DNA from: Gammaproteobacteria bacterium
GTDB lineage: Bacteria > Pseudomonadota > Gammaproteobacteria > Ga0077536
Reading direction: 5' to 3'
NCBI GenBank assembly: GCA_016209015.1
Contig: JACQWY010000016.1
Location: 62,001-126,000, forward strand
DNA: 64,000 nucleotides
Shown here in pieces: positions 7,869-17,269 of this stretch; position 1 is the stretch's first letter; each line of letters starts with the position of its first letter. Made by a program: the position numbers and the translations under genes. Under the pieces are notes generated by a model, which saw only the letters and a program-made list of their open reading frames with translations, was not told the DNA's origin and did no database searches.

Positions 7869-9785
7869 CTACGGTAACGGATCGAGCAAGTACCTGTCAC
7901 CTTCCCGCATGTTGTCGCGCAGCCAGGTCGCCGCGCCGGGCACCGTGGGTTGAATGATGGGGAGCTCGCGCGTCCCGGCGGCGAGCGTCGCACGCAGGGC
8001 CTGCGTCGCCTTCTCGTCCAGCGCAAACGTATGCGGCTCCATAACCACGCCGTACACGTCACGCGCGGTCTCGAGACGGATGATTCCATCGCGCACGTGC
8101 TCGCACACCTTCCGCGCGGGACGCTCCAGCGGATCGCCGAAACCGCCACCGCCGCTCGACACGCCGACCCACGCCTCGCCGGGCTCGATCTTCATGTAAC
8201 CCTTGCTCGAGCAATAGTCCCGATGACCCGTTGTGAGGTTCTCGCGATAATTGCCGCCGCCGATCCCGGGCGTGCCGCCGAACACGCCGAAGGGGGGATT
8301 CGCCGCGCCGTCGCCCGTGACGTGGCAGTCCATCGGCGTGCCATAGGGCCGTACCCGAATCCGGATCCCGGCGCCGCCCATCGTCCTGCCGTGGCCCATG
8401 GAATCGGGTTCGATCTCCTGGTAGTCGAGCATGAACGGATAGAGCAGCTCGCACATCTCGGTGCTCAGGATTTTCAGGCCCCCGAGTCCGGAGGAAAGCA
8501 TGATCAGCGGCCAGCCGTCGGCGTTCATCGATGCGCCGCCGCCCGAGCCGCCATTGAAGAACATCGCGGCCCAGCCGGCCGGTTCCTCGCCGCGCTCGTC
8601 GACGCCGGAAATCGAGGGCACGCAATGGAAGCCGGCGTAACCGGCCGAAGTGCGTTCCGGTGCCGCGATTGCGAGCGCTTTCCACACGGCCTCCTGTTCC
8701 TGGGCCGCGGGACAGAGCGTGGCCATCGCCGTCGCCGCAGGATACTTCGCCTTCACGATCGATCCCTCCGGCGCCTCGCAACTGATGTGCCGCAGGCAGC
8801 CGTCGTTGTGCGGAATGTCGGGGTCGATCGCACAGAGAATGGGAATGCCGGCCGACGCCTCCATCACGCCCTGCGTCCCGTTCGTGCCGCCTTTGCCCTG
8901 CGGCGAGCTACCCGTGAAATCCACGTGCACGTGATCATCCTTCACGTTCACGGTGGCCTTTACTGTCAGGTTCGTGTTGCCCATGCCGTCGCTGTCGATC
9001 CACGCCTCGCCGACGTAGCTGCCGTCCGGGATGCTGCGCAACTGCTCGCTCGTGCGCCGGTCGGCATAGTCGAGGATCGCCTCCACGTAACGCATCAACT
9101 CGTCGGGACCGTACTCCGCGACGAGCTCGAGCATGCGGCGTCGCCCGTTCCAGATCGAGCCGAGCTGGGCCATGAGGTCGCCATAGAGCATGTCGCGATA
9201 GCGGACGTTCGCGAGGTACAGGTTGATGACGTCCTGGCGCGGCTCACCCTTCTCGTAGAACTTGATCGGCGGGATCTGCAATGCCTCCTGCCAGACGTCT
9301 TTCGCGCTCGGCGCGACGCTCGTCGCCTCGTAGGCGCCGCAGTCGAGCTGGTGCCCCTTGGTGACGGCCCAGAACAAATGCTCGCCGCGATAGAACACCG
9401 GGCAGGCGGTCACGAAGTCTCCGACGTGGGTGTTCCCGCTGTAGGGATGATTGCTGACGATGACATCGCCGTCGTAGACCTTGCCCTCGAACGCCCGCAC
9501 CATCGAATTGAGGATCACATGCAGCGAGTTCGTGTGGATCGGCAGCGCGTCCATCATGCAGACCTGCCTGGCTCCCGCGTCGTAGATCGCGCAGGAGAAG
9601 TCGCGTGCGAGCGCGAGGATCGACGTCCACGACGTGTGTTCCAGCGTCAGCGTCATCTCTCTGGCGATGGTGTTGAAGCGGTTGAGGATGACGGAGAACG
9701 TGATCGGGTCGACGTTGTCTTCGGGCCGCAACAGCAGCGAGCCTTCACCCGCCTCGAGACCGCGCGCCGTCTGAATCGTGCTCAT
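7869..9785 (-). CDS. hyuB: Hydantoinase/oxoprolinase B-type subunit (HyuB-like)
   Basis: This 638-residue protein belongs to the Hydantoinase_B family (PF02538): the N-terminal core has NRFNTIAREM and SILALARDFSCAIYD, then SNHPYSGNTHVGDF, and a glycine-rich C-terminal half with NGGSGGGASMN and SSGGGGFGDPLERP. It forms a complex with the HyuA-type subunit to hydrolyse cyclic amides with ATP (N-methylhydantoin, 5-oxoproline) or, in relatives, to carboxylate acetone or acetophenone. The exact substrate cannot be read from sequence. A strong ribosome site (GGAGGAAG) precedes the ATG, and hyuA ends 32 bp upstream, so they form one operon. Length is normal for the family. Confidence 0.88.
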   Translation of the reverse strand: MSTIQTARGLEAGEGSLLLRPEDNVDPITFSVILNRFNTIAREMTLTLEHTSWTSILALARDFSCAIYDAGARQVCMMDALPIHTNSLHVILNSMVRAFEGKVYDGDVIVSNHPYSGNTHVGDFVTACPVFYRGEHLFWAVTKGHQLDCGAYEATSVAPSAKDVWQEALQIPPIKFYEKGEPRQDVINLYLANVRYRDMLYGDLMAQLGSIWNGRRRMLELVAEYGPDELMRYVEAILDYADRRTSEQLRSIPDGSYVGEAWIDSDGMGNTNLTVKATVNVKDDHVHVDFTGSSPQGKGGTNGTQGVMEASAGIPILCAIDPDIPHNDGCLRHISCEAPEGSIVKAKYPAATAMATLCPAAQEQEAVWKALAIAAPERTSAGYAGFHCVPSISGVDERGEEPAGWAAMFFNGGSGGGASMNADGWPLIMLSSGLGGLKILSTEMCELLYPFMLDYQEIEPDSMGHGRTMGGAGIRIRVRPYGTPMDCHVTGDGAANPPFGVFGGTPGIGGGNYRENLTTGHRDYCSSKGYMKIEPGEAWVGVSSGGGGFGDPLERPARKVCEHVRDGIIRLETARDVYGVVMEPHTFALDEKATQALRATLAAGTRELPIIQPTVPGAATWLRDNMREGDRYLLDPLP

Positions 9786-9817
9786 GGGCTTCCTCCTTCT
9801 CCCGGGTGTCCGGTCGT

Positions 9818-11881
9818 TCAGAGTTTCAGGATGAAATCACCGAATTCGTTGACGTCGAGCTTCTGGCCGGCGAACACCACGATCGTGGTGTTCGTCTGTT
9901 CGACCACCGCCGGCCCGGTGACGATCATGCCGCGCTCGAGCTTCTCTCCATCATAGATGCTGGTATCCCGATAATCGTTGATGTCGCCGAAATACACCCG
10001 ACGGCTGCCCTTGAGCGCGATCGAGACGGGGTTGACCGCCGGCGGGAACGCCGTCGCCTCGGGAGAGCGCACGCGTCGGTGCGCGATGACGCGCCAATGG
10101 AACAGATCGACAGAACTCTCGCGGACGCAGTACGTGAACATCCGCTCGTGGAGATCGTGGAATGCCGCCGCCATCTCCGCACCGTCCGCGGCGGTGAGCG
10201 GCCTGCCGGCGGGCACCGGAATCGTGAGCTCGTGGATCTGCGCCGGGTACTTCGCGTCGGCGTAACGCGCCAGCGTCACTTCGCCTTCGGGAAAGCCTTC
10301 CTCGATCATGTCGTCGATCGCCCGTCGCTCCAGATCGGCGATGACCTGGTTCGCCCGGGTCGGATCGAAGCGCCCGGTATTCGTCGCAAACGCCTGCATG
10401 TAATCGTGCCTGACGTCGCTCACGATCATGCCGAAGGAACAGAACACTCCGCTGTAGCGCGGAATGATCGCCGTCTTCATGCCGAGCGTGCGGCCGAGCA
10501 TGCCGGCATGGATCGCCCCCGCGCCGCCGCCGACGACGAGCGCGTAGTCCCGCGGGTCGATGCCGCGCTCGATGGACACCACGCGGATGGCATCGACCAT
10601 GTTGTGATTGATGATCCGGAAGATGCCGTGCGCGGCTTCCGGAACGCTGAGCCCGAGCGGCTTGGCGACGTGTTCGTCCACGGCCCTGGCAGAGAGCTCG
10701 GGCAGGATCTCGCGCCGCCCGCCGAGGAAGTAATCCGGATTGATGTAGCCGAGAACGACGTTCGCGTCGGTGCAGGTCGGTGCAGTGCCGCCTTGTCCGT
10801 AGCAGGCCGGGCCGGGCTCGGCGCCGGCGCTGTGCGGTCCGACCTGCAACGCCCCGCCTTTGTCCATCCACGCGATGCTGCCGCCGCTGGCGCCGATGGA
10901 GTGCACGTTGACGGCGGCGACGCCGACCGGCATCTCGTGGACGCGGAGATCGCGGGTGAGCGTCGGCGTGCCGTCGGTGACCATGGAGACGTCGAAGCTG
11001 GTGCCGCCCATGTCGATGGTGATCACGTTGTTCATGCCGACGCGCTTCGTGCAATGCAGGCCGGCCACCGGCGCGGCCGCGGGCCCGGAAGCGAGCGAGT
11101 AGATCGGGCGCTGCATCACTTTGTTGACGGTCGAGGTGCCGCCGTTCAACTGCATGATCAGCAGCGGATGACGGAATCCGTTCTCGCGCAGGAAATTTTC
11201 CAGTTCGACCATGTAGCGCGAAATGCCCGGCAGGACGTAAGCGCTGAGGACGGTACACGTCGTGCGTTCCCATTCGCGAATCATGGGCAGCACGTCGGAG
11301 CTCAGCACGACCGGTACGCCGGGCAGTTCCTGTTCGAGAATTTCCTTTACCCGTCGTTCGTGCGCGGCGTTCATGATCGACCACAGAAACGCGACGGCGA
11401 TCGACTGCACGCCCGCTTCGCGCATGCGCTGAGCCGCGGCGCGCACCGAGCCCTCCTCCAGCGGCACCATCACGTCGCCGGCGTAATTGATGCGCTCCGT
11501 GATCGGCAGGCGCAGGTAGCGCGGGATGAAGTCGTCGGGTGGCTGGAGCTGAATGTTGTAGCGCTCGGGTTTGTAGCCGTCGCGGAAGTGGATGATGTCG
11601 CGAAAGCCCTGGGTGGCGAGGAGCGCGGCCTTCGGACCGTTGCGCTGAATGACGGTGTTCGTGGCTATGGTCTGGCCGTGCACGAACAAATCGAGGCCGG
11701 CGAGGAATTCGGCGAGCCCCATGCCCTGCTGCTCCGCGAGTGCGAGCAGCCCGCGTTGAACCGCCAGCGCCGGACTCTGCGGAGTCGTGGCCTCCTTCCA
11801 CAGCGTGATGTGGCCGGAGCCGTCCACGAGCGAGAAATCCGTGAAGGTGCCGCCGATGTCTACGCCCAGTACGTACTGCAT
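9818..11881 (-). CDS. hyuA: Hydantoinase/oxoprolinase A-type subunit (HyuA-like)
   Basis: This 687-residue protein starts MQYVLGVDIGGTFTDFSLVD, the ASKHA-type ATP-binding phosphate loop of the Hydt_A_N family. A second nucleotide motif is TIDMGGTSFDVSMV (~290-303), and RDYALVVGGGAGAIHAGMLG (~430-450) marks the C-terminal ATPase lobe. A C-terminal beta-rich segment runs to residue 687. I chose the ATG at 11879-11881, which has a GGGGG ribosome site, over an in-frame start 53 codons upstream, because the family begins at this motif. It is the ATP-hydrolysing partner of HyuB and first gene of the minus-strand operon. A promoter candidate lies at 12039-12068. The substrate is inferred only from context (see findings). 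Confidence 0.88.
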   Translation of the reverse strand: MQYVLGVDIGGTFTDFSLVDGSGHITLWKEATTPQSPALAVQRGLLALAEQQGMGLAEFLAGLDLFVHGQTIATNTVIQRNGPKAALLATQGFRDIIHFRDGYKPERYNIQLQPPDDFIPRYLRLPITERINYAGDVMVPLEEGSVRAAAQRMREAGVQSIAVAFLWSIMNAAHERRVKEILEQELPGVPVVLSSDVLPMIREWERTTCTVLSAYVLPGISRYMVELENFLRENGFRHPLLIMQLNGGTSTVNKVMQRPIYSLASGPAAAPVAGLHCTKRVGMNNVITIDMGGTSFDVSMVTDGTPTLTRDLRVHEMPVGVAAVNVHSIGASGGSIAWMDKGGALQVGPHSAGAEPGPACYGQGGTAPTCTDANVVLGYINPDYFLGGRREILPELSARAVDEHVAKPLGLSVPEAAHGIFRIINHNMVDAIRVVSIERGIDPRDYALVVGGGAGAIHAGMLGRTLGMKTAIIPRYSGVFCSFGMIVSDVRHDYMQAFATNTGRFDPTRANQVIADLERRAIDDMIEEGFPEGEVTLARYADAKYPAQIHELTIPVPAGRPLTAADGAEMAAAFHDLHERMFTYCVRESSVDLFHWRVIAHRRVRSPEATAFPPAVNPVSIALKGSRRVYFGDINDYRDTSIYDGEKLERGMIVTGPAVVEQTNTTIVVFAGQKLDVNEFGDFILKL

Positions 11882-12305
11882 GAGATCCCCCCGTGAGGGC
11901 TCCACCGCTCCCAGCGTCGGACGCTGCGCGAAACGGCGAAGCAGAGCGCGTGAAATCCAGCCGCCTGCCTGTGGACCGGGCATGGCCCCCTCGGCCATCG
12001 CCGTCAGGCCGCTCCGGAGGTCCCCGTCACCAGTCACCAAATTACAGAAAATGAAAATACAAAGTCAATCTTTCACTATTTTTAAAACGACTGCTACGCT
12101 TCAGAGAGAATTTGAACAAATTGCGAAATACCCGGGCTGCCCGCACGGTGCGCGACCCGAGCCTCTCGACGGCCCGGCCGCCGCGCGCTGACGGCCCTCT
12201 GCGCTCGCGCGCCGCCCGGGACCGGCACCTCGGCGTCCGCGCCGGGCGCGGCCTGCGAGTGGCCGGGCGATCGTTCGTCAAGTCTGTCACGAGGAGGGAA
12301 AGAGC
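11882..12305. other. Divergent intergenic control region, locally AT-rich
   Basis: This 424-bp gap separates the divergent hyuA operon and the LLM oxidoreductase gene. Positions ~12038-12128 are unusually AT-rich for this genome and hold the hyuA promoter candidate. The stretch nearer 12306 is GC-rich and ends in the ribosome site GAGGAGGGA. No long palindrome for the XRE regulator was identified by eye. Confidence 0.6.
12039..12068 (-). promoter_or_regulatory. Candidate sigma70 promoter of the hyuA-hyuB operon
   Basis: On the minus strand, TTGACT (12063-12068) and TAATTT (12039-12044) are separated by 18 bp inside the AT-rich patch. Transcription would begin near 12032, giving a leader of about 150 nt before the hyuA ATG. 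Confidence 0.4.
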
Positions 12306-13355
12306 ATGAGTCTCAACTTTGGTTTGCTGCTCGCGTTTCGCAATCCGCCGAGATGGCGCCGCCCCTGGGCCGACATCTACGAGGAGCATCTGCTCCAGGC
12401 AAAACTCGCCGAAGACCTCGGTTACGACGAGGTCTGGCTCACCGAGCATCATTTCTGGGAGGACGGCTGGTGTCCCGCTCTCCTGCCGACCGCCGCCGCC
12501 ATCGCCGCGCGGACCCGCACGATCCGCATCGGGACGTTCGTCATCCTCCTGCCGCTCGGCAAGCACGCCGTCAGCCTCGTCGAGGAAGCCACCGTCGTCG
12601 ACATCATCTCGAAAGGCCGCCTCGATCTCGGCCTCGGCCTCGGCTATCGCGTGCCTGAATTCCAGGGCTACGGCATCTCGCGCGAGGAACGCGCGTCATT
12701 GATGGACGAAGGCCTCGAGATCATCCGCCGCGCGTGGACCGAGGAGACGTTCTCGTTCAAAGGCAGACACTACGACCTCCGCAACGTGCATCTCGAGCCG
12801 CAGCCCGTGCAGAAGCCTCATCCACCGATCTGGACGGCCGTCATGAGCCGGAAGGCTGCGGAGCGCGCCGCGCGTTTCGGCTTCCACGTCGCGGGAACCG
12901 GCGGCGAGAAGCTGCAACGGATGTACGACGAGGAACTGGAGAAACACGGGCGCAATCCCGCCGATTTCAGCATTTCGCAGTTGCGGCTCGTGTATGTCGC
13001 GCCGACCCGCGAAGAAGCGTGGGACGATGCCCAGCATCACGCCCACTACATGATGCAGACCTATGACACCTGGCTGAAGGAAGCGGGCGACGCGAAGTGG
13101 TTCCAGGAAACGATGTCGGTGTCCTCGATGCCGCCGCCGGAGAAGCTGCGCGACACGCCCGGCCTGTCCTTCTTCGAGGCACCGCTGATGGTGGGGATGC
13201 CCGACGACATCATCGCCGAGATCGAGCGCTACCGCAGCTCGAGCCGCGTCACGCATCTCGTGATGTGGATGCAGCTCGCCGGCATGGATCCGAAGAAGAC
13301 CGAGCGCTGCATGAAACTCTTCGCCGAGGAAGTGCTGCCGCACGTCCGGAGATAG
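12306..13355 (+). CDS. LLM-class flavin-dependent oxidoreductase (luciferase-like)
   Basis: This 349-residue protein has the bacterial luciferase-like TIM barrel: an N-terminal strand (NFGLLLAFRNPP), YDEVWLTEHHFWEDG (~39-53), a TIRIGTFVILLPLGKHAVSLVEEATVVD segment that binds flavin, and RLDLGLGLGYR (~107-117). Members use reduced FMN or F420 to oxidise alkanes, sulfonates, nitriloacetate or other small substrates. It has a strong ribosome site (GAGGAGGG) and is followed 90 bp later by a sarcosine dehydrogenase-like gene. It is transcribed divergently from hyuA, so it may be regulated with it. The substrate is unknown. Confidence 0.88.
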   Translation: MSLNFGLLLAFRNPPRWRRPWADIYEEHLLQAKLAEDLGYDEVWLTEHHFWEDGWCPALLPTAAAIAARTRTIRIGTFVILLPLGKHAVSLVEEATVVDIISKGRLDLGLGLGYRVPEFQGYGISREERASLMDEGLEIIRRAWTEETFSFKGRHYDLRNVHLEPQPVQKPHPPIWTAVMSRKAAERAARFGFHVAGTGGEKLQRMYDEELEKHGRNPADFSISQLRLVYVAPTREEAWDDAQHHAHYMMQTYDTWLKEAGDAKWFQETMSVSSMPPPEKLRDTPGLSFFEAPLMVGMPDDIIAEIERYRSSSRVTHLVMWMQLAGMDPKKTERCMKLFAEEVLPHVRR

Positions 13356-13445
13356 CGCACACCGCGCGGGGCCGGATCTCCGCGCTCGCGGTGCGTACGG
13401 CTCCCGTGCTCCATTCAGGGTTCGACACTCGGCGAAGTACACGAC

Positions 13446-15899
13446 ATGAACACAGGCATTCTGCCGGGCCATGCCCGCGCGGTCGTCGTCGGCGGCGGCA
13501 TCGTCGGCTGTTCGATCGCCTACCATCTCGCGAAGCTCGGCTGGACCGACGTCGTCCTGCTCGAGCGCAAGCGCCTCGGCTGCGGCACGACCTGGCATGC
13601 CGCAGGGCTCGTCACAACGCTTCGCGACAGCGAATCGCAGACGCGGCTCGCGCAGTATTCGCTCGAGCTCTACGGCGAGCTGGAGCGCGAAACCGGGCAG
13701 GCGACGGGCCTCGTCACCTGTGGCTCCATCCAGCTCGCCATGACTCCGGAAAAAGCCGAGGAAATGCGGCGGGGATGCGCGATGGCGCGGCTCCTCGGCG
13801 TGGAGAACCACGAAATTTCACCGGCCGAGGTCAAGGCGCTGTTTCCCCTGGCCTACGTCGACGATCTCGTCGCCGGCTTCCACTTTCCGAACGATGCGCG
13901 GGTCAATCCCGCCGACGTCACGCAGGCGCTGGCGAAAGGCGCGCGCCAGCGCGGCGTCCGGATCGTCGAGGACGTCCTGGTCAGCGACGTCTTGCGCGAA
14001 CGGGACCGGGCAGCGGGCGTGCGCACCGCGCACGGCGATGTCCGGGCCGACGTCGTGGTGCTGTGCCCCGGCATGTGGGGCCGCTCGCTCGGTCTGCAAC
14101 TGGGCATCGATCTGCCGCTGCAGGCCGCCGAGCACTACTACCTGATTTCGGAGCCGATCGCGGGTCTGCACAATAAATTGCCGATCCTGCGCGACCCCGG
14201 ACGTTGCGCTTACGCGCGCGAAGACGCCGGCAGGATTCTGCTCGGCATCTTCGAACCACACGCCGCGCCGTGGGCCGTGGACGGCATCCCGCGAGAATTC
14301 TGCTTCGACGAAATCCAACCGGACTGGGCGCGGCTCGAACCGCACGTCGCCCACGCCATGCTGCGACTGCCGATTTTGTTCGACACGGGGATCCGGACGT
14401 TCTTCTGCGGCCCGGAGTCGTTCACGCCCGACCACAACTATCTCATGGGCAAAGTCCCGTTCGTCGACGGCCTGTTCGTCGCCTGCGGCTTCAATTCGCT
14501 CGGCATCCTCTCGGCCGGCGGAGTCGGCCACGTGATGGCCCGGTGGATCGACGAAGGGACCCAGCCGATCGATCTGTGGGACGTGGACGTCCGTCGCATC
14601 CTGCCCTGTCAGAACAACAAGAACTTCGTCGTCGACCGGACCGTCGAATCGCTCGGCATCGCCTTCCAGATGCACTGGCCGAACCGGCAATGGGAAACCG
14701 CACGCGACGTCCGCAAGTCCGTGCTCCACGAGCGCCTCGCCGCAGCCGGCGCATGCTTCGCTCAGTCGGCCGGATGGGAGCGCGCGAACTGGTTTGCGCG
14801 TCCGGGCCAGGAACCGGCCTATCGCTACGATTTCGGGCGCCAGAACTGGTTCGAGAACAATGCCGCCGAGCACCGCGCGGTGCGGGAAGCGGTCGGCGTC
14901 TTCGATCAGTCATCCTTCGCCAAGCTCCTCGTCCAGGGCCGTGATGCCGAGCGCGTGCTGAACCGCCTCGCGACGGCCGACGTGGCCATGCCCGCGGGCC
15001 GCGTGCGTTATGCGCAGTTTCTCAATGCGCGAGGCGGCGTCGAAGCGGACCTCACGATCACCCGTCTTGCCGAAGAGCGCTTCCTGGTGGTCACGGCGGC
15101 GTTCACCGCGACACAGGTGCACGCCTGGATCGCGCAGCACGTGCCACGCGACGCCTGCTGCGTCGTCACCGATGTCACGGGCGCGTACGCGATGTTGAAC
15201 GTTCAGGGACCGGCATCCCGCGCCCTGCTCTCGTCGATTTCGACGACCGACTTCTCGAATACGGCGTTTCCGTTCGGCACGATGCAAATGATCGAAATCG
15301 GCTATCAATCGGCCATGGCCATGCGCGTTTCGTATACGGGCGAGCTCGGCTGGGAGCTCTATGTTCCGACCGAGATGGCGACATCAGTCTACGACCGCCT
15401 GATCGCAGCGGGTCCCGCGCACGGTCTCGCTCGCTGCGGTTATCACACGCTCAATACGCTGCGTATCGAGAAGGCCTTCCGCGAGTGGTCACACGACATG
15501 GGACCGCTGGATACGCCGCTCGAGTGTGGTCTCGCATTCACCTGCGCCTGGCACAAGCCGGGAGGCTTCATCGGCCGCGAAGCGCTGCTCAGCCAGCGCG
15601 CCAAGGGGACACCGCAGCGTCGTCTGGTGCAGTTTCTCCTCGAGGATCCCGAGCCGATGCTGACGCACAACGAGCCGATCCTGTGCGACGGCGTACGCAT
15701 CGGAAACACCGTGTCGTCAGGCTATGCGCACACGCTCGGCGCCTGCGCGGCACTCGGTTACCTCCGCAACGACGGCGGCGTCACGACGGAGTTCATCGCC
15801 GCCGGACGATTCCAGATCGAGCAGGCGAACCGTGTCTACGAAGCGCGTGCTTCACTGCAGCCGCTGTACGATCCGCAGGGCAGCCGCACGAGATCCTGA
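13446..15899 (+). CDS. FAD-dependent sarcosine/dimethylglycine dehydrogenase-like protein with GcvT domain
   Basis: This 817-residue protein has four parts. A DAO-type FAD domain comes first (~10-380; dinucleotide motif VVVGGGIVG at ~13-21, TTWHAAG with His51 in the position that binds FAD covalently in relatives). An FAO_M linker (~370-425), a GCV_T folate-binding domain (~430-705; VSYTGELGWELYVP) and a GCV_T_C domain (~715-800) follow. The order matches dimethylglycine and sarcosine dehydrogenases, which oxidatively demethylate N-methylglycines and pass the C1 unit to tetrahydrofolate. No signal peptide is present, so it is probably cytoplasmic. It likely forms a transcription unit with the LLM oxidoreductase. 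Substrate assignment beyond N-methyl amino acids is inference. Confidence 0.87.
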   Translation: MNTGILPGHARAVVVGGGIVGCSIAYHLAKLGWTDVVLLERKRLGCGTTWHAAGLVTTLRDSESQTRLAQYSLELYGELERETGQATGLVTCGSIQLAMTPEKAEEMRRGCAMARLLGVENHEISPAEVKALFPLAYVDDLVAGFHFPNDARVNPADVTQALAKGARQRGVRIVEDVLVSDVLRERDRAAGVRTAHGDVRADVVVLCPGMWGRSLGLQLGIDLPLQAAEHYYLISEPIAGLHNKLPILRDPGRCAYAREDAGRILLGIFEPHAAPWAVDGIPREFCFDEIQPDWARLEPHVAHAMLRLPILFDTGIRTFFCGPESFTPDHNYLMGKVPFVDGLFVACGFNSLGILSAGGVGHVMARWIDEGTQPIDLWDVDVRRILPCQNNKNFVVDRTVESLGIAFQMHWPNRQWETARDVRKSVLHERLAAAGACFAQSAGWERANWFARPGQEPAYRYDFGRQNWFENNAAEHRAVREAVGVFDQSSFAKLLVQGRDAERVLNRLATADVAMPAGRVRYAQFLNARGGVEADLTITRLAEERFLVVTAAFTATQVHAWIAQHVPRDACCVVTDVTGAYAMLNVQGPASRALLSSISTTDFSNTAFPFGTMQMIEIGYQSAMAMRVSYTGELGWELYVPTEMATSVYDRLIAAGPAHGLARCGYHTLNTLRIEKAFREWSHDMGPLDTPLECGLAFTCAWHKPGGFIGREALLSQRAKGTPQRRLVQFLLEDPEPMLTHNEPILCDGVRIGNTVSSGYAHTLGACAALGYLRNDGGVTTEFIAAGRFQIEQANRVYEARASLQPLYDPQGSRTRS

Positions 15900-16053
15900 G
15901 GGCAAGCCTCCCGATTGGGGCAGCTCGCTCGATCCCGAGTCGCGTCCGATCCCGAGCACCCGGCGCCGCGTTCGAACTCGCGCCGGGCAAGGTCAAGCTC
16001 TCGCGTGCCGAGACCGAGGCCGGGTCGGTCGAATTCCCAGGCCGCGAGGCGCT

Positions 16054-16062
16054 TGCTAGAAT
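16054..16062 (+). promoter_or_regulatory. Extended -10 promoter element (TGCTAGAAT)
   Basis: The 9-mer lies 35 bp upstream of the lipoprotein ATG at 16098. The same 9-mer occurs upstream of fhs (54077) and of rnt (37680, minus strand). No -35 consensus is needed with an extended -10, and none is clear. Confidence 0.45.
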
Positions 16063-16097
16063 CACCTGCGCCTCTCGAATATCCAGGAAGGATGCTC

Positions 16098-16508
16098 ATG
16101 CGTTGCGCCAGCTTGCTGCTCGCCGGGTTCGTACTGAGTACGGCGTTCCTCCAGGGCTGTGTCTCGATGATGAGCGGCAGGACCCAGGCGCTCACGGTAC
16201 GCGCGACGTGCGGCGACCAGCCGCTGACGGGCGCGCATTGCAAGCTCATGAACAGCCACGGCGACTGGTACGTGGACACGCCCGGATCGGTCGAAATCCA
16301 CAAATCGACGGTAGAACTCGACATCGAGTGTTCGAAACCCGGGCTCGCTCCCGCGAGCGGCTCGCTCGAAGCCTCCTCGAACGTCACGAAGAGCTTCCTG
16401 CTCGGTGGCGCGATCGGTTATGCGATCGATGCCCGCAACGGAGTGACCGCCGAGTATCCCTCCGAAGTGACCGTGGTCTTCCAGCCGCCGTGTGCGGCGG
16501 CGAAATAG
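16098..16508 (+). CDS. Small lipoprotein of unknown function
   Basis: This 136-residue protein has a type II signal peptide: MRC, a hydrophobic core (ASLLLAGFVLSTAF) and lipobox LQGC with the lipid-modified Cys near 21. The mature part contains MSGRTQALTVRATCGDQP, a paired-Cys region and a short hydrophobic stretch (FLLGGAIGYAIDA) near residues 100-115. This pattern is common in gammaproteobacterial lipoproteins annotated as hypothetical. The downstream ATG at 16098 is preferred over 16092 because GGAAGG lies six bases upstream of it. The next gene is also a lipoprotein. No function can be assigned. Confidence 0.8.
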   Translation: MRCASLLLAGFVLSTAFLQGCVSMMSGRTQALTVRATCGDQPLTGAHCKLMNSHGDWYVDTPGSVEIHKSTVELDIECSKPGLAPASGSLEASSNVTKSFLLGGAIGYAIDARNGVTAEYPSEVTVVFQPPCAAAK

Positions 16509-16558
16509 AATTCCCGGAACGTATCTACGCCGCCGGGCCCCGTGGAAGGATCCCTCTC

Positions 16559-17233
16559 ATGCACAATCCGGTCGTCCGCATGCTGATGATCACCGCCGCG
16601 CTCGGCGGCGCGCTGACGGGCTGCGTCGAAACAGCGCCGATGGTGAAGCCGACGACAGTCGTCGCTCAGTCGGACGGGCTGTTCGTCGCATCCGTCACGA
16701 ACAAAGACCGCGATTCCGGCTGGCTGTCGAGCAGCAAGACGACCGCATCGTTCTTCTATTGCAAAGCCGGAGAACGCGAGAGCATCCGCATCGACTCGCA
16801 TGCCTTCTCGCTCTTCCCGCAACAGAACGACTTCGACGGTCATGGCAAGCAGAGCGGGCGACTCGTCGTCGTCGCGCTCGCGCCGGGTGAGTACTTCCTG
16901 ACCGGATGGGTGCTGCATGTCCCTTCGGGCAACGTCTACACGGACATCTACCCGGAGCACCCGACGCCGATAGCCTTCGAGATCCGCCCGCACGAAGTTC
17001 TGTACGCGGGGAATCTCAATCTCGATGTGCTCTACTCGGACGCGAACTTCGGCATCTCCTTCGTGTCCGGCGCCCGGGCGAGCGGCAAGAATCGCAGCGA
17101 CCGCGATCTGCCGCTGCTCTACGCGAAAGAGCAGCGATTCCGGGACTGGCCGGTGCGCACCGAGGTACCGGACATCTCGGTACTGTCCGGCCCGGGGACC
17201 ACGACCGAAACCCTGCTCATCCTCCGCTACTGA
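16559..17233 (+). CDS. Lipoprotein of unknown function
   Basis: This 224-residue protein starts with a lipoprotein signal (MITAALGGALTGC, lipobox LTGC, Cys near 22). The mature protein has FYCKAGERESIRIDSHAFSL, a VVVALAPGEYFLTGWVLHV strand-rich block and a C-terminal region without recognised domain. GPLGEYF-like repeats were not seen. A ribosome site (GGAAGGA) precedes the ATG by eight bases. It follows another small lipoprotein gene by 50 bp on the same strand, and the two are probably co-transcribed from the extended -10 at 16054. It was not matched to a named family. Confidence 0.8.
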   Translation: MHNPVVRMLMITAALGGALTGCVETAPMVKPTTVVAQSDGLFVASVTNKDRDSGWLSSSKTTASFFYCKAGERESIRIDSHAFSLFPQQNDFDGHGKQSGRLVVVALAPGEYFLTGWVLHVPSGNVYTDIYPEHPTPIAFEIRPHEVLYAGNLNLDVLYSDANFGISFVSGARASGKNRSDRDLPLLYAKEQRFRDWPVRTEVPDISVLSGPGTTTETLLILRY

Positions 17234-17269
17234 GCAGCGCCGGCACCGAGTTGTCCTGTTCCCGGACCC

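Noticed and set aside
11882-12040. N-terminal extension of HyuA by 53 residues
   Set aside because: The extension is low in conserved residues, and the VDIGGTFTD motif starts at the family position with a good ribosome site before the shorter ATG.
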